Below, one piece after another: positions 33,311-42,133 of a stretch of 64,000 bases of DNA. The position numbers were made by a program, and so were the translations under genes. Each line of letters starts with the position of its first letter. Position 1 is the stretch's first letter. The DNA comes from Trinickia terrae (GTDB lineage: Bacteria > Pseudomonadota > Gammaproteobacteria > Burkholderiales > Burkholderiaceae), in NCBI RefSeq assembly GCF_005144415.1, contig NZ_SWJE01000006.1, forward strand, positions 1 to 64,000. The letters are read 5' to 3'. The notes under the pieces were generated by a model. It was not told the DNA's origin. It ran no database searches and saw only the letters and a program-made list of their open reading frames with translations.

Positions 33311-34783
33311 CTAGCGCTCCAGCACCCAGGTGTCCTTCGTGCCCCCGCCCTGGGACGAATTGACGACGAGCGAACCTTCGCGCAACGCGACGCGCGTCAG
33401 GCCGCCCGGCACCATCTTCACCTCGTGCCCCGACAGCACGAACGGACGCAGGTCGATGTGGCGCGGCGCGATGCCGGCCTCGACGTAGGTCGGGCACGTG
33501 GAGAGCGCGAGCGTCGGCTGCGCGATGTACTTCTCGGGGTGCGCGACAAGCACCGCGCGGAATTCCTCGACCTGGGCCGCTGTCGACGCCGGGCCGACCA
33601 GCATCCCGTAGCCGCCCGCCCCGTGCGTCTCCTTCACGACGAGCTCGGGCAGATGGTCGAGCACGTACTTGAGGTCGTCGGGCTTGCGGCACATCCAGGT
33701 CGGCACGTTGTTCAGGATCGGCTCCTCGCCGAGGTAGAAGCGCACCATGTCGGGCACGTAGGGGTAAATCGACTTGTCGTCGGCGACGCCCGTGCCGACC
33801 GCGTTGCACAGCGTCACGTTGCCCGCGCGATAGGAGGACATCAGGCCCGCTGCGCCGAGCGTCGAGTCGGCGCGGAACACGTTCGGATCGAGGAAGTCGT
33901 CGTCGACGCGGCGGTAGATCACGTCGACGCGCTGCGGGCCCTGGGTGGTCCGCATGTAGGTGAAGTCGTTTTCGACGAACAGGTCCTGCCCCTCGACGAG
34001 TTCGATGCCCATCTGCTGCGCGAGGAACGCGTGCTCGAAGTAAGCCGAGTTGTACATGCCCGGCGTCAGCACGACGATGGTCGGGTTGTCGACGCCTTGG
34101 GGCGCCGCGGCGCGCAGCGTGTCGAGCAGCAGGTCCGGGTAGTGCGCGACGGGCGCGACGCGGTTGCGCGAGAACAGCTCGGGGAAGAGCCGCATCATCA
34201 TCTTGCGGTTCTCGAGCATGTAGGAGACGCCCGAAGGCACGCGCAGGTTGTCCTCGAGCACGTAGAACTCGCCCTGGCCGGCCCGCACGATGTCGATGCC
34301 GGCGATATGAGCGTAGATGTCGCGCGCGACCGTCACGCCCTGCATCTCGGGACGATACTGCGCGTTGCCGACGATCTGGTCGGCCGGCACCACGCCGGCG
34401 CGCACGATGTTCTGCTCGTGATAGATGTCGTGGATGAACTGGTTCAGCGCGTTCACGCGCTGCCGCAAGCCCCGCTCCAGCGCGGCCCACTCGTCGGCGT
34501 GAAAGATGCGCGGGATCACGTCGAACGGGATGGTGCGCTCGGTGCCGACGCCGCTCTCGTCTTGTGCGCCATATACCGCGAACGTAATGCCGACGCGGCG
34601 AAAGATCAGGTCGGCCTCGGCCCGCTTGTCGCGGATCTGCTGCTCGCTCTGGCTCTGCATCCAGTCGAAGAGCTGGCGGTAATGCGTGCGGGGCTCGCCG
34701 GACTTCAAGAAGGCCGCGGCCGTCGCGCCGCGGGCATCGATCTCGCCGCGCTCGAACATCTCGTTGAAGAAAGCTTGCGTCAT
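33311..34783 (-). CDS. Circularly permuted type-2 ATP-grasp protein
   Basis: A 490-residue protein (former DUF404/407). Landmarks: RRVGITFAVYGAQDESGVGT, HDIYHEQNIVRAGVVPADQI, FYVLEDNLRVPSGVSYMLEN, VVLTPGMYNSAYFEHAFLAQ, VKETHGAGGYGMLVGP and the final SSQGGGTKDTWVLER. These are the ATP-binding and catalytic segments of the permuted ATP-grasp. I use ATG 34783 (MTQAFFNEMF). It forms a two-gene unit with the alpha-E protein. Family members are predicted ATP-dependent carboxylate-amine ligases. Confidence 0.93.
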   Translation of the reverse strand: MTQAFFNEMFERGEIDARGATAAAFLKSGEPRTHYRQLFDWMQSQSEQQIRDKRAEADLIFRRVGITFAVYGAQDESGVGTERTIPFDVIPRIFHADEWAALERGLRQRVNALNQFIHDIYHEQNIVRAGVVPADQIVGNAQYRPEMQGVTVARDIYAHIAGIDIVRAGQGEFYVLEDNLRVPSGVSYMLENRKMMMRLFPELFSRNRVAPVAHYPDLLLDTLRAAAPQGVDNPTIVVLTPGMYNSAYFEHAFLAQQMGIELVEGQDLFVENDFTYMRTTQGPQRVDVIYRRVDDDFLDPNVFRADSTLGAAGLMSSYRAGNVTLCNAVGTGVADDKSIYPYVPDMVRFYLGEEPILNNVPTWMCRKPDDLKYVLDHLPELVVKETHGAGGYGMLVGPASTAAQVEEFRAVLVAHPEKYIAQPTLALSTCPTYVEAGIAPRHIDLRPFVLSGHEVKMVPGGLTRVALREGSLVVNSSQGGGTKDTWVLER

Positions 34784-35487
34784 AAGCGGTACCCGTTTTG
34801 TTGTGCGTCCCCAAGGTGGCCTGGTTGCACCCGCAATTCGTCGCTTCGCGTTCTTCCGATCGAGCCGCACATGCGCTGGCGCTTGCCGCCTGGCGCCGGC
34901 CGGACAAGGTCTGGGCCGAGCATCCAGCGCCATCCGGCGGAAAGCCAGTGCAGCTCACAGCGTACTTCGCGCCCGATCGGAACATCGCTCATGCGGCCCG
35001 TTCCCGCTGGACCGCTCACTCGCCGCGTCGCGACACCCGCCGTGTCTTACATCCAGCGGGTGTCGCGACGCCGAGGCAACCAGGCGTCGAAAGTTGCATA
35101 CGCAACTTCCATGCCGAAGACAGAATCTTACATCCGAGCTGTGCGGCGCTGCGCGCAATCAAGCATCTACCGCACCGCTCGCGTGCGTGCGGCGCGCTCG
35201 CGGATCGCCAGAGAGACGACTTATCGCAAAGCAACACCGCCGTCACGCACCAACTCCATGCATCGGCGACAACTCGCGCACCGCCTTGGAACGGCGCACC
35301 TCCGTGATTAAGCCGCACCTGCCGCGCCGCCAAAACGCGGGTTTTCCCGAGCATGGCGGGTTACGGCCGCGGGTTGCCGCCTTAAGTCGTCATCCAGAGT
35401 CGCCGTCCCGGGTTGCAGTCTCGAACAAGACACGCCGGTTGGCTGGCGCGATACTGCGGCTCCTTTTTGCGCCGACGCCGATCCGCG
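34784..35487. other. 704-bp intergenic region between divergent genes
   Basis: Holds the upstream region of the ATP-grasp/alpha-E pair (minus) and of the EamA exporter (plus). No convincing protein is encoded. Two structures stand out: the 16-bp-arm hairpin at 35025-35071 and AAGTTGC/GCAACTT at 35091-35108. TCTTACATCC occurs twice, at 35045 and 35126. Confidence 0.6.
35025..35071. repeat. Long perfect inverted repeat (16-bp arms, 15-nt loop)
   Basis: GCGTCGCGACACCCGC and its exact complement GCGGGTGTCGCGACGC flank a 15-base loop. No T-run follows on either side, so it is not a classical terminator. It could be a REP-like element, an mRNA stabiliser or a protein site. Confidence 0.6.
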
Positions 35488-36357
35488 ATGTTCGCCACCC
35501 TGCTTGCCGCCGTCTTCATTTCGCTCTGGTCGACCGGGTTCGTGGTTGCCCGCGCAATCAAGCCGTACGCCGATCCCAATCTGTTCCTGCTGATGCGGTT
35601 CGGCGGCACGGCGCTCATGTTCGCGCTCGCCGCATGGGCGGCCCGCGCCGCATGGCCGCGCGGACGCGAGCTCGGCAAGCACCTGTGCGCCGGCGCGCTG
35701 TTGCAGGGAATCTATCTCGGCGGCGGCTACTGGGCTGTCGCTCAAGGCCTCTCCGCCGGCGCGATGGCGCTGCTCGGCGCCTTGCAGCCGCTCCTGACCG
35801 CGGCGCTGGCCGCGCCGCTCTTCGACGAGCGCGTCTCGCCGCGCGGCTGGAGCGGGATGGCGCTCGGGCTCGCGGGGGTCGCGCTCGTGCTGGCGCCGAA
35901 GCTCGCCACGGCGGCCCCGGTGCAGCCGGGTCATGCGCCGTCGTGGCTGGTCGCCGCCGTCGCGGTGCTGGCGGTCGTCGCATTCACGGCCGGCACGCTG
36001 TTTCAGAAGACGTCGCTCGCGAAAGCGGACATCCGCAGCGCGAGCGCCGTGCAGAACCTCGGCGCGGCGGCCGTCGCCGCCGCGCTCGTCGGCATACTGC
36101 ATGAAAAATATTGCATACCGTCGACCACGCTCTGGATTTCGCTGGCCTGGGGGATTGTGATGCTCTCGGGCGTCTCGATGACGCTCCTCACGCGGATGGT
36201 GCGGCGCGGCAGCGCATCGCGCGCCACCGCCCTGCTCTTTCTCGCGCCGCCGCTTGCGGCGCTTCAAGGCTATGCCGGGTTTGGCGAGGCGCTGTCGGCC
36301 GCGCAGATCGCCGGCTTTGCCGTCGCGCTCGCGGGGGTGTTGCTGGCGAGGTCGTGA
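35488..36357 (+). CDS. EamA/DMT-family exporter
   Basis: A 289-residue membrane protein with ten helices in two EamA repeats (SLWSTGFVVARAIKPYADPN at the start; ALQPLLTAALAAPLFDERVS; LLFLAPPLAALQGYAGFGEA). I use ATG 35488; the longer frame to 35413 has a basic non-hydrophobic extension. Likely exports a metabolite such as an amino acid. A GCATAC-type repeat (36091-36126) lies inside the gene and encodes the stretch LHEKYCIPST. Confidence 0.9.
   Translation: MFATLLAAVFISLWSTGFVVARAIKPYADPNLFLLMRFGGTALMFALAAWAARAAWPRGRELGKHLCAGALLQGIYLGGGYWAVAQGLSAGAMALLGALQPLLTAALAAPLFDERVSPRGWSGMALGLAGVALVLAPKLATAAPVQPGHAPSWLVAAVAVLAVVAFTAGTLFQKTSLAKADIRSASAVQNLGAAAVAAALVGILHEKYCIPSTTLWISLAWGIVMLSGVSMTLLTRMVRRGSASRATALLFLAPPLAALQGYAGFGEALSAAQIAGFAVALAGVLLARS
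36091..36126. repeat. GCATAC-rich short repeat inside the EamA gene
   Basis: GGCATACTGCATG, an AT-rich centre, then TTGCATACCGTCGACC. It shares GGCATAC, TGCAT and CATACCGTC with the elements at 29244 and 39313. Confidence 0.4.
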
Positions 36358-36517
36358 GGCGGCGATCGCCCCCTCGATCGGCCGTGTCGGAAGCCTCGGA
36401 CACACGGGCGCGTCTTTCGCTCCGAGTCGACCACCACGATATAGCGGCCCGCCCATGGCGTAACCTGCCGGTCCGGGTGCAGCACCCACAGCGACCTTGC
36501 CGCGTCGCAGCAGCGCC

Positions 36518-37351
36518 TCACCCGTTGACCGGCACCCAGATCTCCACCACGCCGTTGCCCGTCACCGGATCGAAACGCTCGTCGTAGCGCTCGAAGTCGG
36601 GCGCGTCGGCGGCCTTGAAGTCCGAGTCGGGCAGCCACTTGCTGAGGATCGTGTTCCAGGTGCGCCGGATCGTCGAGATGTGCCCGCGATGCGAGAACAC
36701 GGCATAGCGCTGCGCGGCGAGCCGCACGCGCGCGAACTCGGCGGGCAGGCGCCCGAAGTCCGATACTTCGACGCCGCAGATGTAGTCGAAATTGCCGGCG
36801 CCGTCGCCGTTGCAACACACGCCGTACGTCACGCGCCCGAGCTGCCCGGGCACCCGGCCGATATGCGGCCCGAAACGCTGCCAGAGCGCCGGAATCCCGG
36901 CGACGGTCTCGCAGGTGTAGCGCTCGCCCAGTCCGGCGATCAGCAATGCTTTCGCGTCTTCGAAACGCGGCGGCTCCAGGTCGGTGTTGAGGTCTTCGTC
37001 CATTCTCATCGGCTCCACGAGGTCGAGGTTGTCGACACGGCGTTGCACGCGAACCTGCTCGGGCGTGACCCCGAACTGCTCGCGAAACGCACGCGTGAAT
37101 GCCTCGTGAGAGCCGTATCCGGCTTCGAGCGCGATCGCCAGGATGTCCGGCGCGCCCATCGACAGCGATTTCGCCGCGACGGTCAGCCGGCGCCCTCGCA
37201 CGTACCGCATGATCGATCGTCCGGTCGCGACGCCGAAAGCGCGCGAGAGGTGAAAGCGCGACACGCAGCCTGCGCTCGCGATGTCGTCGAGCGTGATGTC
37301 GCTCGAAAAATGGCTTTCGATGAACCACAACGCGCGTCCCACGGGATTCAT
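36518..37351 (-). CDS. AraC-family regulator with GyrI-like effector domain
   Basis: A 277-residue protein: N-terminal AraC DNA-binding pair of helix-turn-helices (residues 5-105; FHLSRAFGVATGRSIMRYVR, then EAGYGSHEAFTRAFREQFGV) and a C-terminal GyrI-like small-molecule-binding domain (about 125-275). The order matches SoxS/Rob-like multidrug regulators. It converges with the EamA gene, with 160 bp between stops. Confidence 0.92.
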   Translation of the reverse strand: MNPVGRALWFIESHFSSDITLDDIASAGCVSRFHLSRAFGVATGRSIMRYVRGRRLTVAAKSLSMGAPDILAIALEAGYGSHEAFTRAFREQFGVTPEQVRVQRRVDNLDLVEPMRMDEDLNTDLEPPRFEDAKALLIAGLGERYTCETVAGIPALWQRFGPHIGRVPGQLGRVTYGVCCNGDGAGNFDYICGVEVSDFGRLPAEFARVRLAAQRYAVFSHRGHISTIRRTWNTILSKWLPDSDFKAADAPDFERYDERFDPVTGNGVVEIWVPVNG

Positions 37352-37445
37352 ACGGTCTCTCGGTCAAGGCATGATGGATTTATAGCGGCATCGCCGGACG
37401 CGGATTTGATCGGAATTGCTGAAACGGCATTCCGCCCAAACGCCG

Positions 37446-37479
37446 GCGGGGCTGACCGGAACAACCCGGCCAGCCCCGC
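37446..37479 (-). terminator. Hairpin downstream of the S10 peptidase gene
   Basis: GCGGGGCTGACCGG and CCGGCCAGCCCCGC pair over 14 positions with one wobble across AACAAC; on the minus strand the stem is followed by CGGCGTTTGGG. It lies 27 bp past the peptidase stop. Confidence 0.6.
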
Positions 37480-37505
37480 TGGACGCGCAGAGCCTCCCTC
37501 GCACG

Positions 37506-39179
37506 CTACGCTTTGTGCCGCTGCTGCAATGCCCGAATGCGCCCCATCGCCGGCTCGTCGCCGGTCGCTGCGTCGTACATCTTCGCGAGATCCCCCTTCA
37601 ACGCCGTGCGCGAGTTGCCGTCGAGATAGATCATGTGTCCCGACGGATAGAAGCGCGCCGACAGGTTCGCACGCACCTGCTGCTCGATCAGCGGCATCTG
37701 CTGCAGATCGATGACCGTCTGGTAGAACGGCGTGACGAAGTCATAGAAGCCGTTCGCCGACAGCACCTTCAAGTCGACGTTCAGCGCCATCACCGCAGCC
37801 AGGTCGCCCGCCGTGTAGAGGATCACGTTGCCTTGCGCATCGACGCCCTTTTGCGCGCCGGTCGGGTCGATATGGCTGAAATTCCAGTTCTGGAAGGCCT
37901 GGTTGTTGAGGTCCGTGAACGCGGAGTTCGACGTGTATTTCAACTGCTCGTTGAGATACGTATTCCACATCACCGTGTAGACGCCCGTGACTGCCGTCAT
38001 CGTGGGATCGTTGCCGCCCGAGTTCGGGTCGATCTTGCCCGCGATGCCGGTCTCGATGCCGGTCACGCGGCCGTCGTAGGCGCCCAGCGCGAGGCCCTTC
38101 GACTTGAGCAGCGTCGTCAGGAACAGCGAATTGCCGTGGCTGTCGTAGCCCGCGATGTCGAGACTCCAGGCGATCAGCGTCGTCTTGTCGATGCCCGTGT
38201 ATTCGCTGAGCTTCTCGATGGTGGCGTCGTCGGTCTGCGGGAACTTGCGCAGCGCCTGCAGATAGTCGCCGCGCGCGAACTGCGCGACTTCCTCGGCGAA
38301 AGCGCCGAGGTTGGCGGGCGTCGGCGAGACGCCGAGCTTCTTGTGATACCACGCGTCCGCGGCCGCGGTCGGCAGCGCGCCAACCGGATTGCCCGCCTGC
38401 GTGTAGTCGAGGATCGACGATTGCAGCGTGACGCCGTTCAGGTCGATGCCGTCCTCGTGCAGCAAGTAGGCGAGCACGCAGCTGCGCGCCGTGCCGTAAG
38501 ACTCGCCGAACAGAAACTTCGGCGAATTCCAGCGGTTGTTCTTGGTCAGGAAGCGCTTGATGAACTGCTTGATCGAGACCGCATCCGGATCGGTGCCCCA
38601 GAAGTCGATGTTCTTGTGCGGCGCCACCGCCGCCGAGTACCCGGTGCCGACCGGGTTGATGAAGACGAGATCGCTCTTGTCGAGCAGGCTGTCGGGGTTG
38701 TCCTCCATCGCGTAAGGCGCGGGCGGCGTGAAGCTCGGCATCGCGGTCTTGATGCGGCGCGGCGCGAACGAGCCGAGCAGCACGAACACCGCCGACGAGC
38801 CCGGCCCGCCGTTGTAGAAGAACGTGACGGGCCGCGTCTCCTCCTTCTGGTTGTCTTCGGTGAACGCGACGTAGAACATCTTCGCGTTCGGCTGCGAGCT
38901 GCTTTCGTCGACGGTGACGAGGTGCCCCGCCGTCGCCGTATAGGCGATCTTGCGGCCGCCGATCACGACCGAATGATGCGTGATAGCCGCGCCTTCGGTG
39001 GTGTCCGTGACCGAATCGTTCGGACCGTTGCCGTAAGCGACCGGATCGAAGAACGGCTGGTCGCCGTCGGCATGGCCGAGCGCATGCGCCATCGACATCA
39101 CCCCGGACGCGGGCGAGGCATGCGAGTTATGAGGCGAGTGATGCGATTGCGTGCTGCCGGACCCTGAATCGGTATTCAT
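37506..39179 (-). CDS. S10 serine carboxypeptidase family protein
   Basis: A 557-residue acid-type serine carboxypeptidase of the bacterial S10 group. Catalytic serine in FGESYGTARS, aspartate in ANGFYDFVTPF, histidine in FYPSGHMIYLDG; oxyanion loop FFYNGGPGSS. I use ATG 39179 with GGAG 8 bases upstream; the frame goes on to 39317 across a GCATAC hairpin that cannot be coding. The N-terminus (MNTDSGSGSTQ, then His/Ser-rich) has no clear Sec signal. It lies 201 bp downstream of an S53 peptidase on the same strand, so both may serve acidic peptide degradation. Confidence 0.92.
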   Translation of the reverse strand: MNTDSGSGSTQSHHSPHNSHASPASGVMSMAHALGHADGDQPFFDPVAYGNGPNDSVTDTTEGAAITHHSVVIGGRKIAYTATAGHLVTVDESSSQPNAKMFYVAFTEDNQKEETRPVTFFYNGGPGSSAVFVLLGSFAPRRIKTAMPSFTPPAPYAMEDNPDSLLDKSDLVFINPVGTGYSAAVAPHKNIDFWGTDPDAVSIKQFIKRFLTKNNRWNSPKFLFGESYGTARSCVLAYLLHEDGIDLNGVTLQSSILDYTQAGNPVGALPTAAADAWYHKKLGVSPTPANLGAFAEEVAQFARGDYLQALRKFPQTDDATIEKLSEYTGIDKTTLIAWSLDIAGYDSHGNSLFLTTLLKSKGLALGAYDGRVTGIETGIAGKIDPNSGGNDPTMTAVTGVYTVMWNTYLNEQLKYTSNSAFTDLNNQAFQNWNFSHIDPTGAQKGVDAQGNVILYTAGDLAAVMALNVDLKVLSANGFYDFVTPFYQTVIDLQQMPLIEQQVRANLSARFYPSGHMIYLDGNSRTALKGDLAKMYDAATGDEPAMGRIRALQQRHKA

Positions 39180-39312
39180 CGTGACCGCTCCATCGATTTC
39201 GTTAGCGACGCCTGGCGTCGTTTCAGTGCTTTGCCGGGTGGACTGCGTTTGACGAACTGAACTGCCCTGCTCCTGCGAGCTTTTGCTGCGTATCGCGCTT
39301 CTCGACTGTCTC

Positions 39313-39362
39313 GGCATACCGCATTCGGTATGCGGTATGCCGTGTGCTGCATTTGGTATACA
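39313..39362. repeat. GCATAC-rich hairpin repeat between the two peptidase genes
   Basis: GGCATACCGCAT and ATGCGGTATGCC are perfect 12-base arms around TCGGT (39313-39341), followed by TGCATTTGGTATAC. The segment has lower GC than its flanks and occurs in altered form inside two other genes of the window. Confidence 0.6.
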
Positions 39363-39380
39363 AAATAAAACGCCAACGGG

Positions 39381-40949
39381 CTATAGAGCAGCAGCCACCT
39401 TCTGGCCGTCGGGACTGCCGAGCCCGGTGCAGGCATCCCAGCCGGGGGATGCCGCGAAGCTGCCGTTGTTGCCCTTCTTGATGTCGCGGAACGCGCCGCC
39501 CGCCTGGTAGAGCTTCGGGTTCACGAAACCCGCCGGCGCGCCCTTGGCCGCGTTGATGCGCGCGATCAGCGCGGCCCAGAGCGGAGCGACGGCGCTCGTG
39601 CCGCCGATCACCGACTCGCTGCCGTCGACGAGCACCACATAGCCCGAATTGGGCGAGGCATCGCCCGCCACATCGGGCAGCCCGCGCATGGCGAGCGGCG
39701 CGGCGCCGCCGTTCACGCGCGTCACCGTCAGCCCTTCCTGCCACGACGGCAACGCGAACAGGCTGCTCACGCCGCCGCCCGAGGCGCCGCCTGACGCGCC
39801 GTCGTTCCATACCGCTTCGCTCTTGATCATCCCGCCCGCGGCGCTGCTCGATGCGCTGATGCGCGTGCCGCCGCAAGCAAGCACGTAGGGGCTCGACGCC
39901 GGAAAGTCGACATGATCGGCGCCATCGGCGACGCCCTCGCTCGAGCCGCTGTCGCCCGACGCCGCGCAGATCGTCACGCCGACCGCTGCCGCCGCCTGCA
40001 GCACGCTGTTGAACGCCTGCGCCGACTGCTGGGTCCACGCCGATTCCGGCCCGCCCCAGCTGATCGAGATGACCGACGGACGATTCACCGTATCGTGCAC
40101 CGCGCGGTTGACGGCGTCCATGAAGCCGGCGTCGCTGTTCGAGGAGAAATAGACGGCGATCGTCGCGCCCGGCGCGATCGCGCCGGCAATTTCGATGTCG
40201 AGCGTCACCTCGCCGTCGGGGCCGTTCGGGTCGCCGCTCGGCGCATTGCCGTTGTTGTCGACCGGCACCGCGACCACCTTGGGCAGCGGTACGCCGAGGT
40301 TGGAGAAATAGGCTTGCAGATCGCTGCTCTCGTAGCCGCCGCCGAGCTCGATGATGCCGATGCATTGCCCGCTGCCGTCGCCCGCGGGGAAGTCGTAGAG
40401 CGACGCGATCTGCAGCGGCGTAAACGATTCCGCGGCAGCCTGCGCGGCAAGGAAGGGAGGACGCCTCCGGAAATGCGGCCGCGCCTGCGGCCGGTTGTCG
40501 AGCCCGAGCACCGCGGTGACGACGCCGTGCAGCTCGTCGGGCAGGCTGACGGCGCCCGTGCGGCCGCGATACGCGCCGATCGCATGATGCTCGTAGCGCT
40601 CGAGCTTGACGTCGAAGGCAGTCTGGAACTGGGCGATCGTGCCCGACAGCACGACCGTGCTTTCCGCAGCGTTGGCGCGCACGACCGCGAGCCCGTGTTG
40701 CGCCGCAAAGGCGCGCATTCTGGCGATGTCTTCGGCCGATGCGCCGAAGCGCTGCGAAAACTCATCGCGCGAGAGCGGTGCGACGCTCGCGCCCTTGCCG
40801 ATTTCCCCCAATAGCGCATGAAGGGCCGCTTCCGATTGCCGGCGCAGCATCACGACCACTTGAATCGTCTCGCCCGGGTCGCATTGCCCGAGACACTTCG
40901 ATCCCTCGGCCACCGCGCGTTCGCTGCCGGCCAGTGGATGTCTTGCCAT
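39381..40949 (-). CDS. S53 family peptidase (kumamolisin/sedolisin type)
   Basis: A 522-residue acid-active endopeptidase precursor. The pro-domain (residues 1-180, ending at LGLDNRPQARPHFRRR) matches kumamolisin; the catalytic domain has Glu/Asp in PDGEVTLDIEIAG, the oxyanion Asp in AASGDSGSSEG and the nucleophile in GGTSAVAPLWAALIARIN; the calcium site is FRDIKKGNNGSF then GWDACTGLGSP. I use ATG 40949 (MARHPLAGSE); the longer frame has an Arg-rich, unsupported head. No signal peptide is evident, as in kumamolisin itself. Upstream of the S10 carboxypeptidase gene on the same strand. Confidence 0.93.
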   Translation of the reverse strand: MARHPLAGSERAVAEGSKCLGQCDPGETIQVVVMLRRQSEAALHALLGEIGKGASVAPLSRDEFSQRFGASAEDIARMRAFAAQHGLAVVRANAAESTVVLSGTIAQFQTAFDVKLERYEHHAIGAYRGRTGAVSLPDELHGVVTAVLGLDNRPQARPHFRRRPPFLAAQAAAESFTPLQIASLYDFPAGDGSGQCIGIIELGGGYESSDLQAYFSNLGVPLPKVVAVPVDNNGNAPSGDPNGPDGEVTLDIEIAGAIAPGATIAVYFSSNSDAGFMDAVNRAVHDTVNRPSVISISWGGPESAWTQQSAQAFNSVLQAAAAVGVTICAASGDSGSSEGVADGADHVDFPASSPYVLACGGTRISASSSAAGGMIKSEAVWNDGASGGASGGGVSSLFALPSWQEGLTVTRVNGGAAPLAMRGLPDVAGDASPNSGYVVLVDGSESVIGGTSAVAPLWAALIARINAAKGAPAGFVNPKLYQAGGAFRDIKKGNNGSFAASPGWDACTGLGSPDGQKVAAAL

Positions 40950-41376
40950 GGTTTGACGCTCCTGTATGCACCACCGGTGCGGCAGGCGCCGGCGACGCGC
41001 CATGCGGCGCCGCAACGAGCGGCGGTGCGGTTGCACAAGCGGACATCTGCCGGCGCGGGCACCGGACGCTGCCGCGCCGAAACCCGCACCCTGCCGCCAT
41101 TTCGAGGACTACGCCAAAGCTCCGACAATAGCGCCCGCGCGCAGTTCCGAGATACATGGCGCGGCGTCGCGCGGCCTTGCTCGGCGCGCCAGCCGCGACT
41201 CGACCGGCATGCGCGCGGCCCCGACAAACGTTGGACGAATCATCGCGGCCGATTTGGAAGCTCACGCGCCGCGCCGCTTCGACATATCATGCGGGCGGCG
41301 GCTTTTTCCGCCGCTTCGTTGCAACCGGCGCACATCGGCTGCGCCTGTCGAAGAGAAGAACTCGAGGAACATTTCC
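40950..41376. other. 427-bp intergenic region
   Basis: Separates the divergent S53 peptidase and DUF1993 genes. I see no coding signal, strong promoter or notable repeat in it; a frame runs through it into DUF1993 but without similarity. Confidence 0.5.
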
Positions 41377-41886
41377 ATGACCCTGTCCATGTATCAAGCC
41401 TCGGTGCCCGTGCTCGTGCACGGCCTGACCAATCTGAAAGCCATTCTCGGCAAGGCCCAGGCGCACGCCGCCGAGAAGCAGGTCGATCCGTCGGTGTTCA
41501 TCAACAGCCGGCTTTTTCCCGACATGCTGCCGCTCAACCGGCAGATCCACATCGCCACCGACACGGCGAAGGGCTGCGTCGCCCGCTTGGCCGGCGTCGA
41601 GGCGCCGAAGTTCGAAGACGTCGAAGTCACGTTCGACGAGCTCGCCGAGCGGATCGACAAGACCGTCGCCTATCTGAAGGAATTCACTGCCGCGCAGATC
41701 GACGGTTCCGAAGAGCGCACCATCGTCCTCAAGATGCGGACCGGGCCGATCGAGTTCACGGGCGTGAACTATCTCTCGTACTTCGTGCTGCCCAACCTCT
41801 ACTTCCACATCACGACCGCGTACGACATCCTGCGGCACAACGGCGTCGAGCTCGGCAAGCTGGACTTCCTCGGCAAGCTCGGCTGA
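41377..41886 (+). CDS. DUF1993 family protein
   Basis: A 169-residue protein typical of DUF1993 (MTLSMYQASVPVLVHGLTNL, then INSRLFPDMLPLNRQIHIAT, VNYLSYFVLPNLYFHITTAY). The family is DinB-like with a four-helix layout; its biochemical role is not known. Start ATG 41377 is the conserved one, although an open frame extends far upstream. A hairpin terminator follows. Confidence 0.92.
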   Translation: MTLSMYQASVPVLVHGLTNLKAILGKAQAHAAEKQVDPSVFINSRLFPDMLPLNRQIHIATDTAKGCVARLAGVEAPKFEDVEVTFDELAERIDKTVAYLKEFTAAQIDGSEERTIVLKMRTGPIEFTGVNYLSYFVLPNLYFHITTAYDILRHNGVELGKLDFLGKLG

Positions 41887-41920
41887 GCGAAGCGCACGGC
41901 TCATAGCCGGGCATCACGGC

Positions 41921-41945
41921 ATGCGCCCCGCGACCGGGGGCGCAT
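41921..41945 (+). terminator. Hairpin after DUF1993
   Basis: ATGCGCCCC and GGGGCGCAT pair across seven bases, 35 bp past the stop. No T-run follows, so termination strength is uncertain. Confidence 0.45.
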
Positions 41946-42133
41946 CGCCTTGTCCTCGCTTCTCCCGCCCCCTGCCTTTGAAAAGCCGCAACGCGGCATT
42001 CGTCTTGACGGAATGAAGGCCGCCACCGAAGCGCGCCCGCACCGCAAAGGAAAGCCATACCCCAAGCGGAATAATCGAACACGACGCCGGGTTTACCAAT
42101 CAAGGGAAGTGAAACTCAAGAGTGGGGGCGCAC

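Noticed and set aside
34798-35307. 169-codon plus-strand frame in the 704-bp intergenic region
   Set aside because: It contains the hairpin, has no ribosome site and its translation has no recognisable pattern.
40966-41376. N-terminal extension of the DUF1993 gene
   Set aside because: No similarity to the family and poor codon use; the conserved start MTLSMYQ is at 41377.
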